A stretch of DNA of 64,000 bases, taken from contig NZ_CP123229.1 in NCBI RefSeq assembly GCF_029855125.1, positions 1,550,001-1,614,000 of the forward strand. Reading direction: 5' to 3'. Made by a program: the position numbers and the translations under genes. This document shows positions 1-9,392 of the stretch, piece after piece (the first letter of the stretch is position 1; each line of letters opens with the position of its first letter). This DNA is from Methylocapsa sp. D3K7. GTDB lineage: Bacteria > Pseudomonadota > Alphaproteobacteria > Rhizobiales > Beijerinckiaceae. The notes below the pieces were generated by a model. It was not told the DNA's origin, did not search any database, and saw nothing but the letters and a program-made list of their open reading frames with translations.

Positions 1-225
1 GAGGCGGGTGATCGTCTTGATCGCGGTTGCATGGGTGACGCCAAGCCGGCGGGCTATATCCGTTGGCCGCGCCTCGCCATCGCTCGCCAGGAGATCGTCA
101 ATAAGTTCGACATAGTCCTCGAGAACCGCAGTGGCCTGGGCCGAGCGGGCTTTTTCAAAGCGCTCGGCCTGAACCGCTTCGCCGGGGAGTTCGGCGGGCG
201 TCGCCAAAACCGCTTTCTTCACCAT
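1..225 (-). CDS. mntR: Manganese-responsive transcriptional regulator MntR (C-terminal part outside window)
   Basis: The first 75 residues are present and the rest lies beyond the left edge. The visible part has the MntR/DtxR-family N-terminus: a helix containing EDYVELIDDLL, then the winged-helix start with DIARRLGVTHATAIKTITRL. The family represses Mn(II) uptake genes when manganese is bound, and the adjacent divergent mntH is its classical target. The ATG at 225 was chosen because the conserved region follows it directly and a purine-rich AAGGAA lies upstream. The metal-binding C-terminal residues cannot be inspected. Confidence 0.85.
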   Translation of the reverse strand, partial: MVKKAVLATPAELPGEAVQAERFEKARSAQATAVLEDYVELIDDLLASDGEARPTDIARRLGVTHATAIKTITRL

Positions 226-315
226 CTCTCATGTTTCCTTGGCCGCACCGCGCGCCCACGCAGCTCAAATTCGAACAAATGAGACTCAAGTCAACTTTTT
301 TTGACTTCAACAATG

Positions 316-333
316 ATGTAGCCAAAGCTACAT
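316..333. promoter_or_regulatory. Candidate MntR operator in the mntR-mntH intergenic region
   Basis: A perfect inverted repeat ATGTAGC-CAAA-GCTACAT (7-bp arms, 4-bp spacer) lies between the divergent genes. It closely resembles the E. coli MntR box, whose core is ATAGC-N4-GCTAT with the same spacing. A second dyad, AAGTCAA-N6-TTGACTT at 288-307, lies beside it and supplies a TTGACT -35-like hexamer on each strand. The geometry suggests repression of mntH, possibly also of mntR. Assignment is by analogy; no binding evidence exists here. Confidence 0.6.
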
Positions 334-411
334 GTTATGGTATAGGGAGCGCAAGCTGCCGATCAGGAGAGCCCGACTTGTGATTTTTATGAATGGCTTG
401 AAAGGACATTG

Positions 412-1740
412 ATGCCGCTCTCCGCCGCCCAGACGATCCCGCGGAAAATCTCGCCTTCCCTTGGGGCCGCGCATGGCAGCGTGCACGTCCCAAAAACCGG
501 TCCGCTTTTTCGCCGGTTCCTGAGTTTTGCGGGGCCAGGCTATCTCGTCGCCACCGGCTATATGGATCCCGGCAATTGGGCGACGGCGCTCGCCGGCGGC
601 TCGAAATTCGGCATGGCGCTGCTGTTCGTCGCGGTTCTGTCGAGCCTGATGGCCATCGTCCTGCAGGCGTTGTCGGCGCGGCTCGCTTTCGCGACCGGGC
701 ACGATCTCGCCCAGAATTGCGGCCAAGCCTTCCCCCGCCCCGTGCGACTGGTGTTTTGGCTGATCATGGAGCTGGCGATCGTCGCGACCGACCTTGCCGA
801 AGTCATTGGCACCGCGATCGGGCTTGAGCTGCTGACCGGCTTGCCACTTGGCGCCGGTGTCATTTTGACCTCGCTCGACGCTTTGCTCATCCTTGCCTTT
901 ACACGTTTTGGGTTCCGCAAGCTCGAAGCCTTTGTTGTCACGCTCCTCATCTTGATCGCATCCTGTTTCGCGATCGAGCTTGTCCTCGCCCGGCCAGATA
1001 TGGCGGATGTCGCCAAGGCCCTTTTGCCCACCCGCGACCTCATCACCAATCCGGCGATGCTTTATATCGCGCTGGGGATTTTGGGCGCGACGGTGATGCC
1101 GCATAATCTCTATCTGCATTCGGGCATTGTACTCACACGCGCGGTCGGCCCGAGCCATGCCGAAAAATCGTCCGCGATCCGCTTCGCAATTCTCGATTCG
1201 ACGATCGCGCTGCTTTTCGCACTGTTGATCAACGGCTCCATTTTAATCCTCGCCGCCGCCGCGTTCCACGCGCATGGCCATCCCGAGGTCGCCGAATTGC
1301 CGGATGCCTACCGGCTGATCGCGCCACTGCTCGGCAGTGCGCTCGCCGCCAAACTGTTCGCCATTGCGCTCATTGCCTGCGGTTTGAACTCGACCCTGAC
1401 CGCTACCCTCGCCGGTCAGATCGTCATGGAAGGTTTCATCAATATAAAGCTCAATCCCGTGGCCCGGCGGCTGCTGACGCGGCTCGTCGCCATCGTGCCC
1501 GCCGTTGGCGTCATCCTCATCGGTGGCGCCAGTGCGACCAACGGCTTGCTTGTCCTGAGCCAAGTCGTGTTGAGCCTCACCCTCCCCTTCGCGGTCGTTC
1601 CGCTGGTGTGGTTTACCGCCTCCCGCAAACGGATGGGCAGGTTGAAAGCACCCCTCGCAACCACAGGTATCGCCGCCGTCATCGGTGTCGCGATCATCGC
1701 CTTGAACACAAAGCTCGTGTTAGACGCCATCGCCGGGTGA
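412..1740 (+). CDS. mntH: Mn(II)/metal-proton symporter MntH (Nramp family)
   Basis: A 442-residue inner-membrane protein with about eleven hydrophobic segments, the usual Nramp length. The metal-binding signatures are intact: DPGN at residues 52-55 in the first helix and MPHN at 229-232 in the sixth. The family imports Mn(II) (and Fe(II)) with protons. The ATG at 412 is preferred over the overlapping TTG at 409 because AAAGGA sits five bases upstream of it. It is divergent from mntR with an MntR-like box between, so Mn repression is likely. Its 3' end is only three bases from the convergent valS. A 21-bp stretch at 496-516 recurs exactly between infB and rbfA. Confidence 0.95.
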   Translation: MPLSAAQTIPRKISPSLGAAHGSVHVPKTGPLFRRFLSFAGPGYLVATGYMDPGNWATALAGGSKFGMALLFVAVLSSLMAIVLQALSARLAFATGHDLAQNCGQAFPRPVRLVFWLIMELAIVATDLAEVIGTAIGLELLTGLPLGAGVILTSLDALLILAFTRFGFRKLEAFVVTLLILIASCFAIELVLARPDMADVAKALLPTRDLITNPAMLYIALGILGATVMPHNLYLHSGIVLTRAVGPSHAEKSSAIRFAILDSTIALLFALLINGSILILAAAAFHAHGHPEVAELPDAYRLIAPLLGSALAAKLFAIALIACGLNSTLTATLAGQIVMEGFINIKLNPVARRLLTRLVAIVPAVGVILIGGASATNGLLVLSQVVLSLTLPFAVVPLVWFTASRKRMGRLKAPLATTGIAAVIGVAIIALNTKLVLDAIAG

Positions 1741-1743
1741 GCG

Positions 1744-4593
1744 CTAGAGATCGCCAAGCCGGGTGCGCGCGGCTTCGAGCTTTTCGACGCGCGACAGAGC
1801 CTCGCTGAGTCTTTCGCGGTTTTCCTCAATCACCTCTTCCGGCGCGCGGGCAACGAAGTCGGCATTGTTGAGCTTTGCTTCGATTTTTCCGGCCTCGCCC
1901 GTCAGTTTGGTGATTTCCTTGGCAAGCCTTGCCTTCTCCGCCGCAACGTCCACGATGCCTTGCAGCGGCAAGGCCGCGAGCGTTTTCCGCACGACCATCT
2001 GCACCGATTTCTCCGGCGGTTCGGCGGCAAAGGAAATGTCCGAAAGCCGGGCGAGGCGCTTGAGGGTTTCGGCCCATGCTTCCGCGCGCGCTTTGACGTC
2101 CGGTGAGGTGTTCACGAGCACCAGCGGAATTTGCGCGGCGGCGGGCACATTCATTTCCGCCCGCACCGAACGGACCTCCGAAATCAGGTCAACGATAAAG
2201 CTGAGCTCGGCTTCTGCCGCAGGATTTTCATATCCCTCCATCTGGGGCCATTCGGCAAGGGCCAGCACAGTCGCGCGGGGCAGTTCGGGGGTGGCGGTGA
2301 TCGCCCAAAGCTCCTCGGTCATGAATGGCATGAACGGATGCAGGAGTTTTGTGATTTCTTCGAGGACAAAGGCGGTCGCGGCGCGCGTTTCGTCCTTGGC
2401 TGGTCCATCGGCGCCCTGCAGGAGCGGCTTGGCGAGTTCGAGATACCAGTCGCAAAAAATATTCCAAACAAACCGATAGGCGGCGTTGGCGGCATCGTTG
2501 AAACGATAGGCCTCGATCGCGGCGGTCACATCGGCGAGCGCTTTGGCAGTTTCGCCAATGATCCAGCCATTGAGCGTGATTTGAACCTGGTGCGGATCGA
2601 ACGCGGCTTGCCGCACGCAGCCGTTCATCTCGGCGAAACGCGCCGCGTTCCAGAGTTTTGTTCCGAAATTCCGGTAGCCCTCGATGCGTTGCGTCGAAAG
2701 CTTGATGTCGCGGCCCTGCGCCGCCATAGCGGCGAGCGTGAAGCGCAGCGCGTCCGCGCCATAGGTCTCGATAAGGTGCAAGGGATCGACCACATTGCCC
2801 TTCGACTTCGACATTTTCGCGCCCTTCTCGTCGCGGACGAGGGCGTGGATATAGATGTCGTGAAACGGCACTTCGTCCATGAAATGCAGACCCATCATCA
2901 TCATCCGGGCGACCCAGAAGAAGATGATGTCGAAGCCGGTGACGAGCACGCTCGTCGGATAGCGATGTTTTAGCTCCGGCGTCTCATCCGGCCAGCCGAG
3001 GGTAGAGAAAGGCCAGAGGGCGGAGGAAAACCAGGTGTCGAGGACGTCGGGATCGCGCCAGATGGGAATTGGTCCTCCGTCGAAGACCGGATTCATCACA
3101 TTAGCAAAATCTGCATAATCAGGCTTGGAACTCAAAACTCTGATTTCTCGCCCTTCTGAAAGTGCCTCCCTATATCGACTTTTTGCGAGTTCGATGGCCT
3201 GCGTTTCGCTGGGTGCGACGAAAATCTCGAACTCTTCTGCTAAGGCGCTTTTTGCAGCAGTGAATTTCGGTCCATACCAAGCGGGTATCTGATGACCCCA
3301 CCAGAGTTGGCGCGAGATGCACCAAGGCTGAATGTTTTCGAGCCAATCGAAATAGGTCTTCTCCCAATTTTTCGGGATGAAGCTCGTGTTGCCTCTCCGA
3401 ACTGCGTCCAAGGCGGGCTGAGCGAGAACCTCGGCTTTGACATACCATTGTTCAGTCAGCCAGGGCTCTATGATGGTACCTGAGCGGTCGCCATGTGGGA
3501 CCATATGCGTGTGAGGCTCGATCTTATCAAGGAGGTCACGCGCGTCCATCATATCGATAACTCGCTTACGTGCTGCTTCCCGAGATAGTCCTTCCAGCTC
3601 TGTCGTCTCCGTAAGGTCGTCTGAAGCTGGAACACCACCAAAAAAACCCTGTCCAACGCCAAAGAATGTGATTTTTGCTTCAGGATCTAAGATATTGAAC
3701 ATCGGTAGCTGATGCCGCCGCCCCACCTCAAAGTCATTGAAATCATGCGCCGGTGTAATCTTCACAGCGCCCGTGCCTTTCTCGGGATCTGAATATTCGT
3801 CGGCAACGATCGGGATCAGGCGCCCGACCAGCGGCAGGCGCACGCGCTTCCCTTGCAAAGGCTTATAGCGCTCGTCGTCTGGATGCACGGCGACGGCCGT
3901 ATCGCCGAGCATGGTTTCCGGCCGCGTCGTCGCGACCACGATGAATTCGTCGGTCTCTTTCCCTACGTCATCGACGACCGGATATTTGAAATGCCAAAGA
4001 TGGCCCTTGGTCTCGACCTGCACGACCTCGAGATCGGAGATCGCCGTTTGCAGCGCAGGGTCCCAATTGACGAGACGCTTGTCCTTGTAAATGAGGCCTT
4101 CTTTATAGAGCGCGACAAAAACTTTCGTGACCGCGCGGGAGAGCCCTTCGTCCAGGGTAAAACGCTCGCGCGACCAGTCGCAGGAGGCCCCGAGCCGTTT
4201 GAGTTGCTCGATGATCGCGCCGCCCGATTCCTCCTTCCATTGCCAAACGCGCTCCAAAAATTTTTCCCGTGTCATATCGCGCCGGCCGGGTTCCTGGCGC
4301 TCCATCAATTGCCGCTCGACCACCATCTGGGTCGCGATGCCGGCGTGATCGGTGCCGGGCTGCCACAGCACATCCTTGCCGCGCATCCGCTCGAACCGGC
4401 AGAGAATGTCCTGCAAGGTCGTATTGAGCGCGTGCCCCATATGCAGGGAGCCGGTGACATTCGGCGGCGGAATGACAATCGTGAAAGGCGCCGCCCCTGC
4501 CCGCTCCGGACGGCCCGCCCGGAAGGCGCCAGCAGCCTCCCATAGAGCCGAGATACGGCCCTCGACCACGTTGGGATCGAACGTCTTTTCCAT
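1744..4593 (-). CDS. valS: Valine--tRNA ligase
   Basis: A 949-residue class Ia aminoacyl-tRNA synthetase that charges tRNA-Val in the cytoplasm. The HIGH-type motif is HMGH at residues 51-54 and the KMSKS loop is near residue 595. The CP1 editing domain lies between them, and the C-terminus ends in the coiled-coil tRNA-binding arm typical of ValRS. It follows the popZ-like gene on the same strand, an order common in Rhizobiales. The middle third (about 3060-3790, residues 270-510) is visibly richer in A/T and uses different synonymous codons from both flanks, suggesting recombination within the gene. The reading frame is intact. Confidence 0.97.
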   Translation of the reverse strand: MEKTFDPNVVEGRISALWEAAGAFRAGRPERAGAAPFTIVIPPPNVTGSLHMGHALNTTLQDILCRFERMRGKDVLWQPGTDHAGIATQMVVERQLMERQEPGRRDMTREKFLERVWQWKEESGGAIIEQLKRLGASCDWSRERFTLDEGLSRAVTKVFVALYKEGLIYKDKRLVNWDPALQTAISDLEVVQVETKGHLWHFKYPVVDDVGKETDEFIVVATTRPETMLGDTAVAVHPDDERYKPLQGKRVRLPLVGRLIPIVADEYSDPEKGTGAVKITPAHDFNDFEVGRRHQLPMFNILDPEAKITFFGVGQGFFGGVPASDDLTETTELEGLSREAARKRVIDMMDARDLLDKIEPHTHMVPHGDRSGTIIEPWLTEQWYVKAEVLAQPALDAVRRGNTSFIPKNWEKTYFDWLENIQPWCISRQLWWGHQIPAWYGPKFTAAKSALAEEFEIFVAPSETQAIELAKSRYREALSEGREIRVLSSKPDYADFANVMNPVFDGGPIPIWRDPDVLDTWFSSALWPFSTLGWPDETPELKHRYPTSVLVTGFDIIFFWVARMMMMGLHFMDEVPFHDIYIHALVRDEKGAKMSKSKGNVVDPLHLIETYGADALRFTLAAMAAQGRDIKLSTQRIEGYRNFGTKLWNAARFAEMNGCVRQAAFDPHQVQITLNGWIIGETAKALADVTAAIEAYRFNDAANAAYRFVWNIFCDWYLELAKPLLQGADGPAKDETRAATAFVLEEITKLLHPFMPFMTEELWAITATPELPRATVLALAEWPQMEGYENPAAEAELSFIVDLISEVRSVRAEMNVPAAAQIPLVLVNTSPDVKARAEAWAETLKRLARLSDISFAAEPPEKSVQMVVRKTLAALPLQGIVDVAAEKARLAKEITKLTGEAGKIEAKLNNADFVARAPEEVIEENRERLSEALSRVEKLEAARTRLGDL

Positions 4594-4750
4594 TGAGAGT
4601 GTTCCGCGTTTCGCCTGCGCGCTCAGCGAGCTGCATCAGCTGTGAGCGATGGCAAACAAGCGGCCAAAAAGCAAGAGCGCGGGGACGCCCGGCCCCCCGC
4701 CGCGCGGGGCTTAAGGCGGAAGCAGCCGCACCGCTGGAGGCAACCCCCGC

Positions 4751-5167
4751 TTATTCGCCGCGCGCGACCCGCTCGATCTCGGCGGCGACGAGACGTTCCA
4801 CGATCCTCGGCAGATTGTCGTCAAGCCAGGTTTTGAGCATAGGACGCAGCATCTCGCGGGTTAGACCGACGACGGCATCGCTGTGTTGAACGAAGCGGCT
4901 GGCAAGCAGCGTGTTGAAGGCTTCGCGCACGGAACTGTTGGTGGCGTTTGAAACGCGGGGACTGCCATTACCCGACCCTTGCTCGACGCCATCCCCATTG
5001 AGATCCGGCCGCTGAATCTCCTCCTGCGGGCCAGCTTGGCTCGCGGACAACGCTTGGTCGTCGGCGATGATACGCCGGATTGAAGCGAGAATTTCTTCCA
5101 TGGAAGGTTCGTGCGGCCTTGACTGCGGCATGGGACGGTCTTTCGGGAGGGGATTGGCTACGTTCAT
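4751..5167 (-). CDS. popZ: PopZ-like DUF2497 family polar organizer protein
   Basis: A 138-residue acidic protein with the two conserved ends of the PopZ/DUF2497 family: an N-terminal helix SMEEILASIRRIIADD at about residues 22-37 and a C-terminal block MLRPMLKTWLDDNLPRIVER. A low-complexity Gly/Ser/Gln-rich linker joins them. In Caulobacter the family self-assembles at cell poles and anchors ParB-bound centromeres; the role here is inferred from homology. The start at 5167 is preceded by GAAGG at good spacing; a second ATG at 5131 has weaker upstream sequence. It lies between tolC and valS, all read leftward. Confidence 0.8.
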   Translation of the reverse strand: MNVANPLPKDRPMPQSRPHEPSMEEILASIRRIIADDQALSASQAGPQEEIQRPDLNGDGVEQGSGNGSPRVSNATNSSVREAFNTLLASRFVQHSDAVVGLTREMLRPMLKTWLDDNLPRIVERLVAAEIERVARGE

Positions 5168-5354
5168 GATCAGGCCTTCAAAGCGGTGGGTCCGCGGACC
5201 TTGAACAATCGCTGACGCACGGGAAAGGGCTATCGGGCCCAGGAAGGTGTCCCACCGGAGCCTGCAAACTGACAGGATTTGTTCCTGTTTGACAAGTCGA
5301 TGCGCAGCTTGGCGTATGCGCCTTGACCCAAGCTTGCGGAAGGAAGCCGGATCG

Positions 5355-6815
5355 TTAGCGCCCATCCGGGGTGCGAAGGCCGATCCATTTGTCCTTGACC
5401 TGGTCGAAATGGATGGTCGGGTCATATTGCGTGACGGTCAGATTGAGATTGGCCGCAGCGAGCCGGCCGATCGCCGCCATGACAGCATAGGAGGCGACGA
5501 CCCTGTCACGCTGCGCGATCACGAGACTGACCCGCGTATTGAGCAAGACCTGCTGGGCGAAGAGAATATCGAAAGTGGTCCGCTGGCCGACGTCCGCCTC
5601 CTGCCGGATTCCGTCGAGCGCGATCTCGGCCGCCTTAACCGCTGCCTTCGAGGATTGGATGACCGCTCGCGCGGTGTCGAGTTGGCCCCAGGACGAAACC
5701 ACGGATGCGCGAATGATGTCGCGCTGAAGATCGGCTTGCAGGCGGGCCTGACCCAGCGTTTCCTTGGCCTGGCGCACACGCGCGTAGACTTCGCCTCCTT
5801 CATAGATCGGCACCGTGACCTGCCCCATGATCGAACCGTTGAAGAAACGTTCTCCCTGGATACCGGTATTATTGTAATTTTGCTGAACATTGCCGACGAG
5901 GTTGACCGTCGGGTAGAGTTCTCCCTCGACAAGCTTGACCTGAAGGGCGGCCGCGTCCGTCTCATGCAAAGCGGCTTGAATGGCGGGATGCTCGGCCAGC
6001 GCCAAGTCTACTGCGACGCCAAGAGAGCGCGGCAGCAAGGATTCGATTGTGCGCGCCGGTTCGAGCCGCGTCGGTTCGACGCCGATGATCTGGCGGTAAT
6101 TGGCGACGCTGTCTTGAAGGATGGCTTGCGCGGTAAAATAATCGGAGCGCGCCGTCGCAAGACTTGATTCGGCCTGAGCGACGTCGGTCCGTGTCACCTC
6201 GCCAACCGTGAACCGGTCGCGGGTTTGCCGCAATTGCTCTTCGAGGACGATGATGTTGTTCTTGCGCAGATCGAGGATCGCAGTATCGCGCAGGACATTC
6301 ATATAAGCGGTCGCACCGGCGATGAGCACGCTTTGCTCCGTATTCCGCAAGGTCTCACGTGCGCCGAAGATGGTCGATTCGGCCTGCCGCACCCCGTTGA
6401 CCGTGCGGTTGCCGTTAAAGAGATTTTGGGTAACGGTTAAACCAAGCGATCCCGGGTCCGTCCCCTGCCTTGTCCCGACCCGGGTTCTGGTCACCGGAGC
6501 GTTCGTGCCGAGCCCGGTCGTCGCCGTTCCGATGGCGGACAGATCGAAATAATTATAGCCATACTGCCCTGTCGCAACGGCCGTCGGCCGCCAGCTGGAG
6601 GTTGCGCGAGGCAAATTTTCGTCCGTGGCGCGGACCCCGGCGCGTTCCTGGTTCAAGTCCGGGTTACCGGCATAGGCGCGCGCCAAGGCACTCGACATCG
6701 TTTCCGCGCGGCTGGCCGAATGGCAAAGCGGGGACAAAACAATAAAAAATCCAGCAAGTCCCGCGAAAAAGGCGCGCGGCTGGATTATTTTACGAGCTAG
6801 GGCGGCACGGCGCAT
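5355..6815 (-). CDS. tolC: TolC-family outer membrane efflux protein
   Basis: A 486-residue protein with a signal peptide (hydrophobic segment near residues 14-32, Ala-rich cleavage region) followed by two TolC-type repeats with long amphipathic helices. The segment NLFNGNRTVN and the later PIYEGGEVYARVRQAKE are typical repeat-end signatures of the outer membrane efflux family. It should form the trimeric exit duct for type I secretion or RND pumps. The start at 6815 gives a clean signal peptide. It lies directly downstream of the methyltransferase gene, a conserved alphaproteobacterial pairing. The only RND pump genes seen are far away at 41565-45833, so the partner is unknown. Confidence 0.92.
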   Translation of the reverse strand: MRRAALARKIIQPRAFFAGLAGFFIVLSPLCHSASRAETMSSALARAYAGNPDLNQERAGVRATDENLPRATSSWRPTAVATGQYGYNYFDLSAIGTATTGLGTNAPVTRTRVGTRQGTDPGSLGLTVTQNLFNGNRTVNGVRQAESTIFGARETLRNTEQSVLIAGATAYMNVLRDTAILDLRKNNIIVLEEQLRQTRDRFTVGEVTRTDVAQAESSLATARSDYFTAQAILQDSVANYRQIIGVEPTRLEPARTIESLLPRSLGVAVDLALAEHPAIQAALHETDAAALQVKLVEGELYPTVNLVGNVQQNYNNTGIQGERFFNGSIMGQVTVPIYEGGEVYARVRQAKETLGQARLQADLQRDIIRASVVSSWGQLDTARAVIQSSKAAVKAAEIALDGIRQEADVGQRTTFDILFAQQVLLNTRVSLVIAQRDRVVASYAVMAAIGRLAAANLNLTVTQYDPTIHFDQVKDKWIGLRTPDGR

Positions 6816-6952
6816 CAACGGACACCCATCAACTATTTTAGCTTGGAGTGGCGACGATTTGCCAGGCCAGCGAACAAAATCATCAAATCCGAGTGCCGCC
6901 GCCAAATTGTGACGATTGCGGCAAACCTCCCCGCTTCCTCCTGAGTAACACG

Positions 6953-7666
6953 TCAAAAAAACGTGAATTGCTCGGTCCGCCGGAAAGCGTCGAGGAATGG
7001 GGCCGAAGCATCAAACAAAATCCGGTAACCGGTTGCTCCGTCAATCTTTTCGTAGCGCACGGCTTTGCTGGCCCGCCCCGTCAGATCGCCGGGAAGCGGC
7101 ACGAATGCAGCCAAACGGCCGCCGTTCTTCAGTTGCGCAAAGAGGGCATCGAGATTGGCCTCAACCGCGCCGTGAACGAAAATCACGTCAAAGGGCGCTT
7201 CGTTAGGCGCACCGCCTTCAAGCGGCCCAAGGACGGTTTGCACCTTGGTCAATCCAGCGGAATCGAGATTGGACCGTAATGCTTTGGAGAGCGCCGGGTC
7301 CGATTCGAGCGCGACGACAGTCCCGGCCAGTCCCGCCAGCAGCGCTGATGAATAACCGGTTGCCGCCCCAACATCGAGCACACGATCAGCCGGTGTCACA
7401 TGAACGCCTTGGATGAGACGCGCCAGGATGAGCGGAGGCAAAAGTGTGCGGCGTTCACCGCCGGCGTTCAGCTGCAGCCCATTGTCCGAATAAGCCAGCG
7501 GCGCGAGTTCGGGGGGAAGAAAATGTTCACGCGGAACGTCCAGCATCCTGGCCAAGAGGGCTTGATCGGTCACGTCAAACGTCCGTACCTGGCAATCGAC
7601 CATGGTGCGGCGGTTGAGCGATGATTGCTCCACGGTGTCTATCTCTTCAACGCTGGTCGCCTGCAT
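6953..7666 (-). CDS. Protein-L-isoaspartate O-methyltransferase family protein
   Basis: A 237-residue Rossmann-fold SAM-dependent methyltransferase of the PCMT type. The SAM motif I is VLDVGAATGYSSALLA, followed by the acidic motif II VVALESD. The MVDCQVRTF segment near residue 22 is where many relatives begin, so about 20 N-terminal residues may be extra; an internal start there is possible. The canonical role is methylation of damaged isoaspartyl residues. This TolC-linked subgroup is common in Rhizobiales and its real substrate is not established. Read leftward into tolC with a gap of 137 bases. Confidence 0.85.
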   Translation of the reverse strand: MQATSVEEIDTVEQSSLNRRTMVDCQVRTFDVTDQALLARMLDVPREHFLPPELAPLAYSDNGLQLNAGGERRTLLPPLILARLIQGVHVTPADRVLDVGAATGYSSALLAGLAGTVVALESDPALSKALRSNLDSAGLTKVQTVLGPLEGGAPNEAPFDVIFVHGAVEANLDALFAQLKNGGRLAAFVPLPGDLTGRASKAVRYEKIDGATGYRILFDASAPFLDAFRRTEQFTFF

Positions 7667-7921
7667 GATTTCCCGACAACTCCTTTTTGTGGCTGGACTT
7701 CGCGAGACCTCGCGGGTATCTAGCCGCCGTAGCCGAGTTATAGATTTTACCCTAGCTTCTGTCCATTAAAACGCCGGTTGTCACGCCGTGATTCAAACCG
7801 AACAAGCGCACTTGCGGCTCTAGGAGGACATTGCAAAGGCAATTTTGGCCTTAGCATGGCTCATGGTGGCGCTCATACGGATATGACGATACCAAGCAGA
7901 TCAATATCGGGGAGCTAGTCT

Positions 7922-8488
7922 ATGTCCGAATCGCCAGCCGAGCATTTCGAGCATGCCGAACACGCAGAACATGCTTCGCTGCTGGGCGACCCTTTTCTCA
8001 TGAGGGTATCGGTCACAATTGCGATCCTCGCGGTTGTCGCAGCCACGGTCGGCAGCCTTGAGACGCTCGAAACCGCCGCCGCGATGAACGCCAAGAACAC
8101 GGCGGTCCTCATTCAGAATCAAGCCACCGACAATTGGAATTTTTATCAGGCGAAGAGCATCAAGAAGAATCTCTATGCCATCGCCGCCGCCAACGCCGGC
8201 CCCCAGGCCGACGATTTTAAGAATCAGGCAGAGCGATACGGCAAGGATGAGGAGGAGCTGTTCGCCAAAGGAAAAGCCCTCGAACGGCAAACCGAGGATA
8301 ATCTGCGCGAGAGTGAAAACCACGAACACCGCCACCATATTTTGACGGTCGCTGTCACGCTACTACATGTCGCGATTGCTATTGCGACCATTTCGATCAT
8401 CATGCGCGGTCAGCGGTGGCCGTGGTACACGGCTCTCGTGCTCGGCGCGCTTGGCTCAATCGGCGCGGCCTACGCTTATCTCGGCTAA
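7922..8488 (+). CDS. DUF4337 family membrane protein
   Basis: A 188-residue protein with a His/Glu-rich N-terminus, a hydrophobic segment at about residues 27-48, a long charged helical region, and two closely spaced C-terminal membrane segments (about 142-160 and 167-187). This matches DUF4337, inner-membrane proteins of unknown function. GGGGAG is well placed before the ATG. It is transcribed divergently from the isoaspartyl methyltransferase, across a 255-base gap in which no promoter stood out. A GC-rich dyad follows the stop. Confidence 0.8.
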   Translation: MSESPAEHFEHAEHAEHASLLGDPFLMRVSVTIAILAVVAATVGSLETLETAAAMNAKNTAVLIQNQATDNWNFYQAKSIKKNLYAIAAANAGPQADDFKNQAERYGKDEEELFAKGKALERQTEDNLRESENHEHRHHILTVAVTLLHVAIAIATISIIMRGQRWPWYTALVLGALGSIGAAYAYLG

Positions 8489-8515
8489 AATTACGATCAC
8501 CCAGTTGCAAATGAG

Positions 8516-8545
8516 GCGCGCGAGCCCAGACGCAGGATCGCGCGC
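8516..8545. terminator. Candidate bidirectional terminator hairpin
   Basis: A perfect 8-bp inverted repeat GCGCGCGA / TCGCGCGC with a 14-base loop lies in the 80-base gap between two convergent genes (ends at 8488 and 8569). No clear T-run follows on either strand, so it may act as a Rho-assisted or mRNA-stabilising hairpin. Confidence 0.4.
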
Positions 8546-8568
8546 ACGAGACATTCTAAGGGGTGCTG

Positions 8569-9351
8569 TTACCCCTTCAAATGTTTGTTGCACTCGCTCC
8601 AATAGCCACCACCCTTCTGAATCCATTTCAGGCCGCCATTGGCATTGGTTGCTTTGTTGACCTTATATTGTTCGGCGCAGGTTTTGAGCCGCGCCTTATA
8701 AGGCGTTTCCTTGGCAAAGTCAGCTGACACCGCCGAAGGGAAAACCGCTGTGCTCGGTGCTGCCGCCGCCACTGGCGCTGTCGTCGCCTTTTTCGCTGGA
8801 GCTTTCTTCAAGGGGTTGGCGGGAGCGGGAGCAACCACCGACGCGGGAGGCGGAGGAGCCTCGGCCGCAACGGGCGCCGGGGGTGGCGCCTCGACCGGCG
8901 GCGGAGCCGCGGCGATTGGCGGCGGGGCTGCCTCGGCTGGTGGCGCGGCGGCAACCGCCGGCGCCGGCGCTTCGTTTGTTGCCGCCGCAGCGGGCGGGTT
9001 CGCCTTCACTTCGGCCGTGCATTTGCTGTAAAATTGCGGCCAAGTATCGCCGTTCAAGGCATTCGCCGCCTTGGCCGCCTGGTACTTTTCGCTGCAGATG
9101 TGGCGTACATCAACCGCCGGCGGCGCCGCTGCGGATTCCGCGGCAGCCGCGCTTTCCTTCGCTTCGGCCGTGCATTTGCTGTAAAATTGCGGCCAAGTGT
9201 CGCCGTTCAATGTGCCCCCCGCTTTCGCGGCCTGGTATTTTTCGCTGCACAAGTGACGTATGTCTTCGGCGGCTTGTCCTACAGTCACGGCGCCAAACAA
9301 GAGCGACGCCACGGAGACGCCGGCAAGCATAAAAGCGCGGCCAACAAACAT
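8569..9351 (-). CDS. Secreted Ala/Pro-rich protein with PsiF-like cysteine repeats
   Basis: A 260-residue protein with a signal peptide ending near VGQAAED, so it is probably periplasmic. Two near-identical units follow, each running C-x13-LNGDTWPQFYSKC and spaced 51 residues apart, then a long Ala/Pro linker, then a third degenerate unit (CAEQYKVNK ... YWSECNKHLKG). The C-x13-L-x-GD-x4-F-x-x-C pattern resembles the PsiF repeat of phosphate-starvation proteins, but this is by eye only. The start at 9351 has GGAGG seven bases upstream; a longer start at 9375 lacks one. Each unit has a paired Cys spacing suggestive of one disulfide. Confidence 0.7.
   Translation of the reverse strand: MFVGRAFMLAGVSVASLLFGAVTVGQAAEDIRHLCSEKYQAAKAGGTLNGDTWPQFYSKCTAEAKESAAAAESAAAPPAVDVRHICSEKYQAAKAANALNGDTWPQFYSKCTAEVKANPPAAAATNEAPAPAVAAAPPAEAAPPPIAAAPPPVEAPPPAPVAAEAPPPPASVVAPAPANPLKKAPAKKATTAPVAAAAPSTAVFPSAVSADFAKETPYKARLKTCAEQYKVNKATNANGGLKWIQKGGGYWSECNKHLKG
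9010..9265 (-). repeat. Two diverged direct copies encoding the PsiF-like unit
   Basis: Two copies starting at 9010 and 9163, with a period of 153 bp (51 codons), are nearly identical over their first 50 bases and diverge afterwards. The high identity of the DNA, not just the protein, indicates a recent or homogenised internal duplication inside the secreted repeat protein gene. Confidence 0.75.
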
Positions 9352-9392
9352 TGAAATCCTCCGTCGAAAAATCAAAAAGAGCCGAGGCGGCA

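Noticed and set aside
328..1158. A 276-codon frame antisense to mntH
   Set aside because: It lies wholly opposite a clear Nramp gene, has a composition typical of reverse-strand reading in GC-rich DNA, and has no recognisable domain.
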